From Archaeoglobus sp965541645 (lineage in GTDB: Archaea > Halobacteriota > Archaeoglobi > Archaeoglobales > Archaeoglobaceae), in assembly GCA_965541645.1 (NCBI GenBank), contig CBEUCM010000004.1, forward strand, positions 4,484 to 68,483: DNA of 64,000 nucleotides, given 5' to 3'. The position numbers were made by a program, and so were the translations under genes. Positions 34,789 to 43,003 of this stretch are shown one piece after another (position 1 is the first letter of the stretch; each line of letters opens with the position of its first letter). The notes beneath the pieces were generated by a model that did not search any database, was not told the DNA's origin, and worked only from the letters and a program-made list of their open reading frames with translations.

Positions 34789-35496
34789 ATGAAAGTCAGG
34801 AAGACAGGTATACTGCCCCTTGACACTCAGCTTGGTGGGGGGATTCCTGCCGGCAGTGTGGTTCTGGTTCTTGAGGAACCTGGGGCAGGGGCGGATGTAC
34901 TCTCCTACCACTTCGCAGTGGAGGGGGCGGTGAACGGGGAGACGGTGTTCTACTTGGCAACTGATGACACTGAAGAGGAGGTCAGGAGATATTTTGACCT
35001 CTACTTCAACATCGATGAGGCTGTTTGGGAGAACATCACGCTGGTAAGCCTGCCATCCACCTTTAGGGGTTATGGAGAGAAGGATCCCAAGGACTTTCTG
35101 AAGAAAACGATGTACGATCCGATAAGTGGCTTGAAAACGATTCTGCGACATGAGGACTTTGACAGGGTCGTTATAAACAACCTGACCTACTTTGTGGCCA
35201 ACTACCCCCTTGGGGATGTCCTTTCCCTGATTGAGACCTTTTCCAATCATGCCAGGGAGAAGGACTCGGTTTTCCTGATGCTGATGACGAAGGGCATGTT
35301 TGATCTGAGAACAGAGACGACAATAAAGCACTATGCCGATGGGGTCATGGAGCTCACTTTAAAGGAGGTGGAGAACGAGGTGCAGAGGAGGCTGAAGGTG
35401 ATCAAGTTTAAAGGCACACTCGTTCCGAAGGCGATACTGAGGTACGAGCTCACGGACAAAGGTATTAAAATGGAGTCCGTGATGAGGGTACTCTGA
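34789..35496 (+). CDS. KaiC-like RecA-fold protein with degenerate P-loop
   Basis: 235 residues. The lead-in T-G-I-L-P-L-D-T-Q-L-G-G-G-I-P-A-G is of KaiC type, but the Walker A position reads E-E-P-G-A-G-A-D-V with no lysine. A Walker B-like strand R-V-V-I-N-N-L also lacks the acid. It is likely a non-hydrolysing RecA-fold protein. Its ATG-to-stop run joins directly to cgi121. Confidence 0.75.
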   Translation: MKVRKTGILPLDTQLGGGIPAGSVVLVLEEPGAGADVLSYHFAVEGAVNGETVFYLATDDTEEEVRRYFDLYFNIDEAVWENITLVSLPSTFRGYGEKDPKDFLKKTMYDPISGLKTILRHEDFDRVVINNLTYFVANYPLGDVLSLIETFSNHAREKDSVFLMLMTKGMFDLRTETTIKHYADGVMELTLKEVENEVQRRLKVIKFKGTLVPKAILRYELTDKGIKMESVMRVL

Positions 35497-35945
35497 TGAT
35501 TGTGAAGTTCGGAGAGCTTCTGGTTGAGAACGTCTCCGAGTTTAGGGTTGACTTTGCGACCTTCATCGACAGCAGGTTCGTTGTGTCCCTGGACGTCGTT
35601 GAATTCGCAGCCAGGAAGGCGGTTGAAAACTGGAACAGAGGGAGAAGGATATCGAGATCGCTCGCCCTTGAAACACTCCTTCACTATGCGGCGACGAGGC
35701 AGATCAAGGATGCCCTCAGGCTGGGTGTGAAGGAGGGTTACAACAGGGTTGCGGCAGTGATCTACGACGAGAGTCAGATGGACACTCTAAAATTCAGAGA
35801 GCTGGAGTTTGAACCGGATTACGATCTGCAGGCTGTTATGGAACATTACGAAATAACGAAGGAGGAAATTGAGATAGTGGGTTTGGAAAAGCTACCACTC
35901 CTCCTCAGGGAGAGGATAGCCCTGTTTTCGGCTTTTGGAGAGTAG
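35496..35945 (+). CDS. cgi121: KEOPS complex subunit Cgi121
   Basis: 149 residues. The L-A-L-E-T-L-L-H-Y-A-A-T-R-Q-I-K-D-A-L segment is the Cgi121/TPRKB signature (S-R-S-L... helix then A-x-x-R-Q-I). KEOPS makes the t6A37 modification of ANN-decoding tRNAs together with Kae1, Bud32 and Pcc1, which are elsewhere. It starts in the stop of the KaiC-like gene (TGATG type). Confidence 0.82.
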   Translation: MIVKFGELLVENVSEFRVDFATFIDSRFVVSLDVVEFAARKAVENWNRGRRISRSLALETLLHYAATRQIKDALRLGVKEGYNRVAAVIYDESQMDTLKFRELEFEPDYDLQAVMEHYEITKEEIEIVGLEKLPLLLRERIALFSAFGE

Positions 35946-35957
35946 TATGGTGGTAGC

Positions 35958-36800
35958 ATGGAAGGTACAGCGTATGCTGCAGGTACAGTCCTGAATGCCC
36001 TTGCCACGGGAGTGGGTTCGGCCTTCGCCATAGATCTCAGGACCTCTGTGAGGTTGAGGGAGGGAGATAGTGAGGATGTCAAAGTCATCGTGAACGGTGT
36101 GGAAAGGAAGAGCAACATTGCCCAGAGGATTCTGAGACAGGCTGGCTTTCAGGGTGTTGTTGTTGTGGAGAGTGAAATTCCGGGTGGATGTGGCCTGGGA
36201 AGCAGCAGCGCCTTCGTCAACGCACTACTTCTTGCTGTCAGGAAGTATATAGGATACGACCTCGATGCCGGGGAGATTCTGAGAACCAATGCGAGACTGT
36301 CTGTTGAGGCTGGGATAAGCTACACCGGTGCCTTTGATGATGCGTCAGCCTCCCTCTTGGGCGGATTTGTTGTATCTGAGAACTACAGGATGAGACTCTA
36401 TCGCAGAGATGAGCTTGAGGGTTATGCGGCGGTGCTGATTCCAAAGTTTGGTAGAGTTGAGGTGGACTGGGGGAAAATAAGGGCAGAGGCTGCGAAACTT
36501 AGCTCTGCGGTTGAGGCTGCGAAAAGTGGGGAGTACTGCAGAGCAATGATGGAGAACACGAAGTACTACTGTGGGGTGATGGGCTATCCGACCAGAATAG
36601 CTGAGAAGGGATGGACGCTTGGGATCTGCTGTGGTCTCTCAGGAAACGGCCCGTCTTACGTAGCTTTTGGAAGCAGAAGCGAGATGAAGGCGATATCCAA
36701 CCTGTGGGAGGACTACGGCAGCGTGGTGGTCAAAAAACTCGTTACAGATCCAGCGGAGAAAGTGGTGATCTCAGACGGGCTGTTCATAGATCCTTCATAG
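35958..36800 (+). CDS. aroK: Archaeal shikimate kinase (GHMP type)
   Basis: 280 residues. The GHMP ATP loop is P-G-G-C-G-L-G-S-S-S-A. The start A-Y-A-A-G-T-V-L-N-A-L-A-T-G-V-G-S-A-F-A-I-D and G-A-F-D-D-A-S-A-S identify the archaeal shikimate kinase, unrelated to bacterial AroK. It phosphorylates shikimate for aromatic amino acid synthesis. GGTGGTAGC is its ribosome binding site; the end overlaps a convergent gene by six bases. Confidence 0.92.
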   Translation: MEGTAYAAGTVLNALATGVGSAFAIDLRTSVRLREGDSEDVKVIVNGVERKSNIAQRILRQAGFQGVVVVESEIPGGCGLGSSSAFVNALLLAVRKYIGYDLDAGEILRTNARLSVEAGISYTGAFDDASASLLGGFVVSENYRMRLYRRDELEGYAAVLIPKFGRVEVDWGKIRAEAAKLSSAVEAAKSGEYCRAMMENTKYYCGVMGYPTRIAEKGWTLGICCGLSGNGPSYVAFGSRSEMKAISNLWEDYGSVVVKKLVTDPAEKVVISDGLFIDPS

Positions 36801-37250
36801 ATCTCTGACCATCCTGATCCACTTCCCCCACTCACCAGCTTCCTGAAAGCCGTGGTGGAGGTAGAACTTTCTCGCCTTGAAGTTTGTTCTGCCAACCCAG
36901 AGTTCTGCCCTCTTCCTCCCCCTCTCCATCGAGTAGGAAATTGCCTTCTCCAGTAAACTGCTGCCCACACCTCTCCCCCTATACTCCGGTAGAACGAACA
37001 GCTCGTGAATCTCACCGACTCTCTGCCTCTCAAAGACGCTTATCCAGTTTGTATCGCATGCAACGAACCCCACTGCTTTATCATCCACTGCGACAAAGAA
37101 ACCATCACGGTCTCTGGAGAAGAGCCATTTGAAGTAGTTCTTCACGTCCCTCCTCTTGGTATAGGCGTACTCCTCAAGCCCCCTGTAGGCTTCTGTATAG
37201 ACAGCCACAAAATCATCGATGTCCTCCCTTTTCACCCTCCTTATCTGCAC
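36795..37250 (-). CDS. GNAT-family N-acetyltransferase
   Basis: A 151-residue GNAT domain with acetyl-CoA loop Y-R-G-R-G-V-G-S-S-L (near residues 90-99) and F-Y-L-H-H-G-F near the C-terminus. The substrate is unknown. It is monocistronic and divergent from the M20 peptidase gene. Confidence 0.82.
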   Translation of the reverse strand: MQIRRVKREDIDDFVAVYTEAYRGLEEYAYTKRRDVKNYFKWLFSRDRDGFFVAVDDKAVGFVACDTNWISVFERQRVGEIHELFVLPEYRGRGVGSSLLEKAISYSMERGRKRAELWVGRTNFKARKFYLHHGFQEAGEWGKWIRMVRDL

Positions 37251-37289
37251 GAACGGAGTTTTTATATTCGGCTTTTAAGATCTACGTTT

Positions 37290-38246
37290 ATGCTCTTAAA
37301 AGAGCTGGTGGAGATCGAATCACAGAGCGGAAGGGAGGACAGGCTAAAAGCCTTTGTTTCCTCCTATCTTGAGGAGAGAGGGTACAGCATAGTTGAGGGA
37401 AATTACTACGTTGCCACGAAGTGCAGATCAGACCTGATCGTAGCAACGCACCTCGACACTGTAGCTGTGAAGAGAAGGTTCAGCACGGATGGTGTTTATG
37501 CCTACGGCACAGGAGTGTGTGATGCAAAGGCCAGCATCGCTGCAATGCTCCAGGCGGCTGAAAAGGGCGTCCCCTACACTCTTGCTTTCTTCTGTGATGA
37601 GGAGGAGGGTGGAAAGGGTTCGGAGGAGTTTGCAGGTAGCTGGAAATGGGGCAGAATGGCAGTTGTGATGGAGCCTACGAACATGGCCATCGCATCAAGG
37701 CACTACGGCAGCCTTGACCTGATGGTCGAGGTTCTGGGGAAGGAGAGTCACGGTTCAACGCCTGAAATGGGTGTGAACGCCATAGAGAGGGCTTTTGAGC
37801 TGATTGAGAGGCTGAAAAATCTTCCCAAGTGTACAGCAACCCCACTCAAAATTGAGGGTGGAAGTGATGAGTACGTGATCCCCTCCAGATGCAGGGTGTG
37901 GCTCGACATCCTGCTTGAACCGGAAGTGAGAGTGGAGGAATTTTTGGGCAGGCTTGGCTTTATAGAAGACTACGGGAGCTTTAGGGTCGAGTTTGCATAC
38001 AGCGGGTTTGAGAGCGGTGAAGTGGCACACTTTCTGGAGGAGGCTGTGAGAAGAGCGGGACTTGGGGTTAAGCACGCTGAAATGAGGTCGTGGACCGATG
38101 CCCTAAATCTTGTCGGAAGGTTTGATTGTGTTGTATGGGGTCCGGGAGAGCTGCACCTCTGCCACACCTACGAAGAGAGGGTAAAACTCGAGGACATTGC
38201 TAAGGCACGCAGAGTTTTGATAGAGCTTGGCGAAATGCTTAAGTAG
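37290..38246 (+). CDS. M20-family deacylase, LysK/ArgE-like
   Basis: 318 residues. Zinc ligands and catalytic residues appear in A-T-H-L-D-T-V, G-V-C-D-A-K-A-S and C-D-E-E-E-G-G-K-G-S, with a lid domain from about 150 to 240. The short size and sequence resemble LysK, which releases lysine or ornithine from LysW-linked intermediates, but DapE-like or ArgE-like activity is possible. The ATG at 37290 lies 26 bp after TTTATATTC; a longer in-frame extension from 37005 runs through the divergent gene and is rejected. Confidence 0.8.
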   Translation: MLLKELVEIESQSGREDRLKAFVSSYLEERGYSIVEGNYYVATKCRSDLIVATHLDTVAVKRRFSTDGVYAYGTGVCDAKASIAAMLQAAEKGVPYTLAFFCDEEEGGKGSEEFAGSWKWGRMAVVMEPTNMAIASRHYGSLDLMVEVLGKESHGSTPEMGVNAIERAFELIERLKNLPKCTATPLKIEGGSDEYVIPSRCRVWLDILLEPEVRVEEFLGRLGFIEDYGSFRVEFAYSGFESGEVAHFLEEAVRRAGLGVKHAEMRSWTDALNLVGRFDCVVWGPGELHLCHTYEERVKLEDIAKARRVLIELGEMLK

Positions 38247-38250
38247 TGGC

Positions 38251-38679
38251 ATGCGTACAAGCGTCATGGGAGCGGTGTCTGAGGTTCTGATTCCCACCCT
38301 GCCCATGGTGGTCGTCTCCACGCTCATTGCTCTGCTCTTCTTCGTATCGCTTCTGCTCTTCAGAACCATTTTGAGGGGCATGAACACGAAGGAGATCAGA
38401 CGTGCCCTCGCCCTCGCCGTAACCTGTGCCTACATCGGGATCGTTACCATGGCCATCTCCGGACTGATCGATGTGAACGAGAAAACGCTGGCCATAATAG
38501 ATGGCCTGAACAAGGCCTTTATGGTCGTCGTCGCCTTCTACTTCGGCACGAGGGTTATTGAGACCGGTCTTGATCGGAAGTATGGTGATAGCAAAAAGCA
38601 CTCGGCAAATGCCGCTAAAGCAACCGCTAAAGCAACTGCTGAAGAACGTCCCCGTAAAGAAGATGAAGCGTCAGGATGA
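38251..38679 (+). CDS. Small membrane protein with charged tail
   Basis: 142 residues. Three hydrophobic helices (about 10-33, 50-72 and 80-100) are followed by a hydrophilic tail of Ala/Lys/Thr/Glu repeats (A-K-A-T-A-K-A-T-A). I do not recognise the family. The start is ATG 38251; a GTG-like extension to 38227 lies in the M20 gene. It overlaps the convergent membrane acyltransferase gene by 53 bp, the overlap coding only for the low-complexity tail. Confidence 0.6.
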   Translation: MRTSVMGAVSEVLIPTLPMVVVSTLIALLFFVSLLLFRTILRGMNTKEIRRALALAVTCAYIGIVTMAISGLIDVNEKTLAIIDGLNKAFMVVVAFYFGTRVIETGLDRKYGDSKKHSANAAKATAKATAEERPRKEDEASG

Positions 38680-39322
38680 TCACGGGATGCTGGACTATGT
38701 AGATCTTGAGTGAATTTTTTCCGAGCACAACTATGGGTTTGGGCCATAAGTGCGAGTTCATTGGCTGCCGGCTCTTGAGATGGCTCTCCACATAGTTTCC
38801 CACATACATTCCAAGGAGGAAAATGCCAAACCACGGCAGCAGAGGGTAGTAGTCCAAGGTTGCAAAGTTTTTTGGAATTAATCCAAGCCACACAAGCAGG
38901 CTTCCATCTACTCTGATCCTTTGCATGTACACACCTATGGCAAAGGCAGCTATGCCTGCTGGCAGCTGCACCTTGGAGTTGAGAAACAGCAGCCCAAGTA
39001 AGGTTGCCAGCGCAAAAAAGTGCAGAATCCCGAAAACAACGTACTCATCAGGCACGAAGATGTAGGTTACTGCCGTTATTCCTAATGCAAGAACGGAGAG
39101 GCGCAAAACCTTCGTCAGAACCCTTCTTGGATCCGGCTTTACCACTGAAAGTGTAACTCCTGAGATGAATATGAACATTCCCCCGATGAACCGTGGGAAG
39201 TAGTACCAGAACGCTCCAGAAAGATCTATTTTCCCAAAATAATACGCATCAAAAAAAGTGTGAAATACGAGCATCAGAACTACTGCTATGCCTCTTGCAA
39301 AGTCTATTTCAGGATACCTCAT
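38627..39322 (-). CDS. DUF1624 / HGSNAT-like membrane protein
   Basis: 231 residues with about six helices. The start R-Y-P-E-I-D-F-A-R-G-I-A-V-V-L-M-L-V-F-H, together with F-I-F-I-S-G-V-T-L-S, matches the DUF1624 (heparan-alpha-glucosaminide N-acetyltransferase-like) family of membrane acyltransferases. The substrate is unknown. It overlaps the PAC2 gene by four bases. Confidence 0.8.
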   Translation of the reverse strand: MRYPEIDFARGIAVVLMLVFHTFFDAYYFGKIDLSGAFWYYFPRFIGGMFIFISGVTLSVVKPDPRRVLTKVLRLSVLALGITAVTYIFVPDEYVVFGILHFFALATLLGLLFLNSKVQLPAGIAAFAIGVYMQRIRVDGSLLVWLGLIPKNFATLDYYPLLPWFGIFLLGMYVGNYVESHLKSRQPMNSHLWPKPIVVLGKNSLKIYIVQHPVIILTLHLLYGDVLQQLL

Positions 39323-40098
39323 CTGAAGTATCTCAGATCCTCATCGCTCTTCCACTGCTGTACTGCCATCTCCTGCATTTCCTTGATCTGGGCTATGATC
39401 TTCTCCATCTCCTTTGCCCTCTCTTCAAGAGCCTCAACGGAAACTTTGAGGTTCAGCATCTTTGACAGCACGTCCAGAACGACCTTCGCACTCTTCGGAT
39501 CGACCATATAGCCAGAAGTCACACCCATAAGGCAGGCAGCTTCTAAGCCCTCAAGCTCCGAAACGCCCAAAAGCAATCCCGATGCACCAATTATCCCACC
39601 ACCGGGCTCTCCAGGTTCAAACTTGACTCCAAAACTTCTGAGCTCTTCCACGAGAGACTCTGAGTTTGCCGCCCCGATCACGTAAGGTTCTTCCACAAGC
39701 TTGCCCACACCGTAGCCACCGAGGGTGTAGATCCTTTTAACGTTAAACCTCTTTGCAATGTCAAGGTAGGCATTTACAAGCTCAAAGTGCCCCTCGTTGC
39801 TTATGCTCTGAAAATCACCGACCAGAATCAGAAGATCGCTGCTCTTACCATCTGACTTCCACGCATAGATCTCGTTTTTTGGCATCCTCACCGTACCATC
39901 TTCCTGTACCATCACCTGGGGCGGGAAGTAGTGGGAGTAGATCTCCACAACCTTCTCAGCCTTAAGCTCGGTAACAAGGTGGTCGGCAACGAGCTTGCCA
40001 ACATGCCCTATCCCCGGCAGACCTTCGATGAGTATCGGCCTCTCCAGCCCCAGATCTTCGGGGTTCTTGAGGTATCGCACATCAACTTTCTTTAACAT
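39319..40098 (-). CDS. PAC2-family proteasome assembly chaperone homolog
   Basis: 259 residues. P-I-L-I-E-G-L-P-G-I-G-H-V-G-K-L-V-A-D-H, G-G-Y-G-V-G and P-G-G-G-I-I-G-A-S-G-L-L-L are PAC2-family markers; the C-terminus is a coiled coil (about 215-248). The family includes the proteasome-chaperone PAC2 and archaeal PbaB relatives. It is in the conserved run aIF2-alpha, nop10, PAC2. Confidence 0.85.
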   Translation of the reverse strand: MLKKVDVRYLKNPEDLGLERPILIEGLPGIGHVGKLVADHLVTELKAEKVVEIYSHYFPPQVMVQEDGTVRMPKNEIYAWKSDGKSSDLLILVGDFQSISNEGHFELVNAYLDIAKRFNVKRIYTLGGYGVGKLVEEPYVIGAANSESLVEELRSFGVKFEPGEPGGGIIGASGLLLGVSELEGLEAACLMGVTSGYMVDPKSAKVVLDVLSKMLNLKVSVEALEERAKEMEKIIAQIKEMQEMAVQQWKSDEDLRYFR

Positions 40099-40282
40099 CT
40101 GTCCACCTCCTGAAAGCGAAAAATCCCAACTCCTTTCTCAGCTTTCGCCTGTACTTCCCGTAGGGATCTTCTATTGAGAATCTTGGCGGTATCGGCATGA
40201 AGGTTTTTGATCCACATACCGGGCAGACCTCTTTTAAAGTGTACCGTCCGCACTTTCCGCACTTCCTCATTATAACCTTCAT
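40082..40282 (-). CDS. nop10: H/ACA RNP protein Nop10
   Basis: 66 residues. A zinc ribbon (C-G-K-C-G and C-P-V-C-G) is followed by P-P-R-F-S-I-E-D-P-Y-G-K-Y-R-R, the classic Nop10 linker. It is part of the box H/ACA guide complex for rRNA pseudouridylation. An internal ATG at 40270 (MRKCGKCGR) could be the true start. It overlaps aIF2-alpha by four bases and the PAC2 gene by 17. Confidence 0.94.
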   Translation of the reverse strand: MKVIMRKCGKCGRYTLKEVCPVCGSKTFMPIPPRFSIEDPYGKYRRKLRKELGFFAFRRWTDVKES

Positions 40283-41082
40283 GCAGCCTCTCTTACAAAG
40301 TTTCCTTCCCCACCGAGCTTCTTGATCGTTTTAAGAACTCTTTCAGTTGCCTTTTTCAGAACGCTTTCGGCAATCTTGTAGTCCTCAGCCTCAACAACGA
40401 TTCTGTACCTCGGTGCACCGAGGTACTCTATTTTCATCTCCACGCCATCCTTTGCAACCTTTTTAGCTTCGGCAAGGGCCTTCTTTATCCTCTCTATCCC
40501 GTCGGAAGCCATGCTTTTCAGCTCGAAGTACCCTCTCACCTTCACTCTCTTTGGCTTGATGTTCTCCCTTGCAAGCTCCGCCATCTCCTTTGCAAACTCC
40601 TCACCAACCAAAGGTACAAGCACCTCATAGCCCTCGTAGGCAGCATCCTCAAAGGCTGAATATACGGAGTCGTACTCCTTGAGCAACTTCTTTCCGATTT
40701 TCTCAAGCTCATTCATGCTGACGTTCAGCTTTTCACCGATGATTTCCAGCCACTTAAAGGCCCTCATCTCGTTCTTCCACTGCTGCAGCTTCTCCCTCCT
40801 CTGCCTTTCGTTCACGTCTTTAATCGAGAGGTCGATGTGCCCCCTCTTCGGGTTTATGTCCAGAACCTTGCAGATCACCTTCTGCCCCTTCTTGACGTGC
40901 TCTCTGATGTCCTTAATCCATCCCGATGCAACCTCGCTGATGTGGACCATCCCCTCCCTGCCCTCGTACTCGTCAAGCGAAACAAAGGCTCCAAAATCCA
41001 GCACCCTTTTCACAGTCCCAATGACTATTTCACCTTTTGAAGGATAACCATCCCTCTTTACAATAAGCCTCTTTTCTTTCAT
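40279..41082 (-). CDS. Translation initiation factor aIF2, alpha subunit
   Basis: 267 residues. An S1 OB domain (residues 1-85, with G-A-F-V-S-L-D-E-Y and G-M-V-H-I-S-E-V), a helical domain, and an alpha/beta C-terminal domain ending in V-K-K-A-T-E-type helices. It binds aIF2-gamma in initiator tRNA delivery. In many euryarchaea L44e and S27e lie upstream; here pyrK does instead. Confidence 0.95.
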   Translation of the reverse strand: MKEKRLIVKRDGYPSKGEIVIGTVKRVLDFGAFVSLDEYEGREGMVHISEVASGWIKDIREHVKKGQKVICKVLDINPKRGHIDLSIKDVNERQRREKLQQWKNEMRAFKWLEIIGEKLNVSMNELEKIGKKLLKEYDSVYSAFEDAAYEGYEVLVPLVGEEFAKEMAELARENIKPKRVKVRGYFELKSMASDGIERIKKALAEAKKVAKDGVEMKIEYLGAPRYRIVVEAEDYKIAESVLKKATERVLKTIKKLGGEGNFVREAA

Positions 41083-41107
41083 CCTCCCAATCTCCCCTTC
41101 TTTGAAT

Positions 41108-41824
41108 TTAAAAGTTGCCTAAGCTCTGCAACCTTAAGTCTGAGGCTGGAAAAACAGGACCGTCGGTGCAAACCCTAAGCCCGTTTTCAAGCACGCACGA
41201 TCCACACACACCGATCCCGCATCTCATGTACTTCTCAAGGGAGAATTCTACCTTGTGGAGCACTTCAGCCTTCTTGAAATGCTTGTATAGGGATGCGAGC
41301 ATCTCCATCCTTCCGCAGGCATAGATTTTTGAATATCCATCCAGATCCTCCTTTTTCAGTGCATCCAGCACCGTGCCTTTGATGCCCGCACTGCCATCCT
41401 CTGTAGTTATTACCGCATCCTCAAACTCTTCCATCCATATTATCTCCTTCGAAGATTTTTCACCGTATATCACTCTGACTCTGCCCCCACATCTCTTGAG
41501 GTAGTCATGAAGGTACTTGAGCGGTGCTATGCCTATTCCACCTGCAATCAGCAGTGCGTTATCTGTGAGGCTGAAAGCTGAACCGAAAGCACCTCTAATT
41601 CCCACAACACTTCCTGGTTTTATCTCAACAAGGGCTTTAGTTGTCTCTCCCACAGCCCTTACCGTGACTGAACTTGGTGAGGAAAGGCTCAAGGGGACCT
41701 CCTCGAATCCCGGAAGATACAGCATTATGAACTGTCCTGGAAAAGAGGTGATTTTTATGCTGAAATGCAATGTGGAGGTTTTCTCGTTGTGTCTCTCTAC
41801 CTCTGTAACCTTTGCAGAGTACAT
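41108..41824 (-). CDS. pyrK: Dihydroorotate dehydrogenase electron transfer subunit
   Basis: 238 residues. A ferredoxin-reductase fold with P-G-Q-F-I-M-L-Y-L-P (FAD domain), A-G-G-I-G-I-A-P-L-K-Y-L (NAD domain) and a C-terminal [2Fe-2S] group, C-G-I-G-V-C-G-S-C with a later C-T-D-G-P. It passes electrons between PyrD and NAD. pyrD is not adjacent, which is unusual. Confidence 0.88.
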   Translation of the reverse strand: MYSAKVTEVERHNEKTSTLHFSIKITSFPGQFIMLYLPGFEEVPLSLSSPSSVTVRAVGETTKALVEIKPGSVVGIRGAFGSAFSLTDNALLIAGGIGIAPLKYLHDYLKRCGGRVRVIYGEKSSKEIIWMEEFEDAVITTEDGSAGIKGTVLDALKKEDLDGYSKIYACGRMEMLASLYKHFKKAEVLHKVEFSLEKYMRCGIGVCGSCVLENGLRVCTDGPVFPASDLRLQSLGNF

Positions 41825-41892
41825 GCAAAAACTGTCCTTTGCAGGTTATTAGAGTTTATGTGCATGAGAACTACAGGATTCACCGGCTATAG

Positions 41893-41977
41893 TTGTTATA
41901 ATAGTAATTAGATATTTCTTGTGCATGATTATAATTACTATAATGTAATCATTATAATTGTCGTAAAATTTAAATAT
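41893..41977 (+). promoter_or_regulatory. Repeated palindromic operators and TATA box upstream of the micropeptide-UbiA unit
   Basis: ATTATAATT occurs at 41928-41936 and 41951-41959, 23 bp apart (about two helical turns), with ATTAC-6-GTAAT as an inverted repeat between them (41934-41949). AAATTTAAATAT at 41966-41977 is the likely TATA box. The 13-mer CATGATTATAATT at 41924-41936 recurs at 45354-45366, next to the KaiC-like gene. Confidence 0.45.
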
Positions 41978-42011
41978 CCAATAATCGTCATTACAATTGG
42001 AGGTGGTGTCG

Positions 42012-42077
42012 ATGGAGAGGAAGGATAGGAAGGAAGTGGAAGAGACCTTCAAGAGAATCAGACTGTACTTCGGTTGA
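42012..42077 (+). CDS. 21-residue charged micropeptide coupled to UbiA
   Basis: A 22-codon frame beginning ATG (or GTG six bases earlier) with GGAGGTG at 41999-42005, one of the best ribosome binding sites in the window. The peptide is very charged (MERKDRKEVEETFKRIRLYFG) in its first 17 residues and ends with an aromatic tip, suggesting one amphipathic helix. Its stop overlaps a TTG start of the UbiA frame (TTGA). It could be a leader for translational coupling or a small partner protein. Confidence 0.5.
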   Translation: MERKDRKEVEETFKRIRLYFG

Positions 42078-43003
42078 AGTTTAAGATGCAGGATAGTAGA
42101 GTACATATCGTTTATAAGCTTCTAAAGTTGGGAGCAACCCCAACAACTCTTGTTTATCCCATACCTTTGATCCCTATTTTTGCGTGGTTGCTTGCATCGG
42201 CTTCTGTCCTTGATCTGTTTGTGGTGGTGGCCTTTGTATCGCTATTTTACAATGCGATAAATCTCTGGAACCACCTAAACGATCTTGAGGAAGACCTCGC
42301 AGCGGGGAAGAGTGGCTCACAAGTCCTCGTTCAAGTTAGGGATAAGGTAAAAACACTGGTTATTATTTTATATTTGGTTTGTTTTTTTATTGTGTTGATA
42401 CAGTCCAAGACACAGTCTGCTGCATTACTGTATGTTGTTGTTGCAGCTGTTACATGGTTATACTCCGACAAAATTTATTTTAAAAGAATTTCCGGTTTCA
42501 GACTTAAGGAGAAATATCAGTGGGAGCTTCTGACATACATTGTTGTACCACCTGCTTTTTTCGCGCTGATCTGGGCTTTGATATCGGTTTTCTCGTACAG
42601 GGCAATGGCTTTTGTGTCTGTGTCATCGATTTACTATCTCTCTGGAGCGTTGTTGAAAGATCTGAAAGACATAAGTAGTGATATGGAGGCAGGGTATGCA
42701 ACTCTCGCCGTTGTATTCGATCCGCAAATTCTATTTAAGACCTCGTTGCTTCTTAATTTTCTTAACCATGCGCTGATAGTATTTTTTTCGATGGCTTATT
42801 TGCCTATTGGTTGTATTTTTGGATCTCTTACGTTTTTTGTACTGCTCAAGGTTCTACTCGACATGCGTAGATACGGATGGAGATTGGGTTCCGAGGTTTA
42901 CAATACTTTGAAACTGTATCCCTTAGTGTATCCCACATCTTATTTGTTGATGGTCCTCGGAGTGGTGTTTACTCAAGCCTTAGACTTACAAGGGTTCTGG
43001 TGA
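42074..43003 (+). CDS. UbiA-family prenyltransferase
   Basis: 309 residues, about eight or nine helices. The two aspartate-rich motifs are N-H-L-N-D-L-E-E-D (near residues 65-73) and D-L-K-D-I-S-S-D-M-E-A-G (near 199-210), as in aromatic or lipid prenyltransferases. The acceptor cannot be told. The start is TTG 42074 overlapping the micropeptide stop; an ATG at 42086 would give a protein four residues shorter. The 3' end overlaps the convergent FIST-like gene by 35 bp. Composition is AT-rich. Confidence 0.72.
   Translation: MKFKMQDSRVHIVYKLLKLGATPTTLVYPIPLIPIFAWLLASASVLDLFVVVAFVSLFYNAINLWNHLNDLEEDLAAGKSGSQVLVQVRDKVKTLVIILYLVCFFIVLIQSKTQSAALLYVVVAAVTWLYSDKIYFKRISGFRLKEKYQWELLTYIVVPPAFFALIWALISVFSYRAMAFVSVSSIYYLSGALLKDLKDISSDMEAGYATLAVVFDPQILFKTSLLLNFLNHALIVFFSMAYLPIGCIFGSLTFFVLLKVLLDMRRYGWRLGSEVYNTLKLYPLVYPTSYLLMVLGVVFTQALDLQGFW

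Noticed and set aside
37005..37289. Extended N-terminus of 95 residues for the M20 deacylase.
   Set aside because: It overlaps the divergent GNAT gene and its promoter; the TATA box at about 37264 and the family length place the start at 37290.
41893..41962. Possible CRISPR-like or satellite repeat in the ATTATAATT elements.
   Set aside because: Repeats are too short and too few, with no spacer structure; they fit operator half-sites better.
41849..42106. Reverse-strand frame of 85 codons over the AT-rich promoter region.
   Set aside because: Composition of Ile, Asn, Tyr and Ser reflects AT-rich DNA; it covers the operators and the opposite-strand micropeptide and lacks a start signal.
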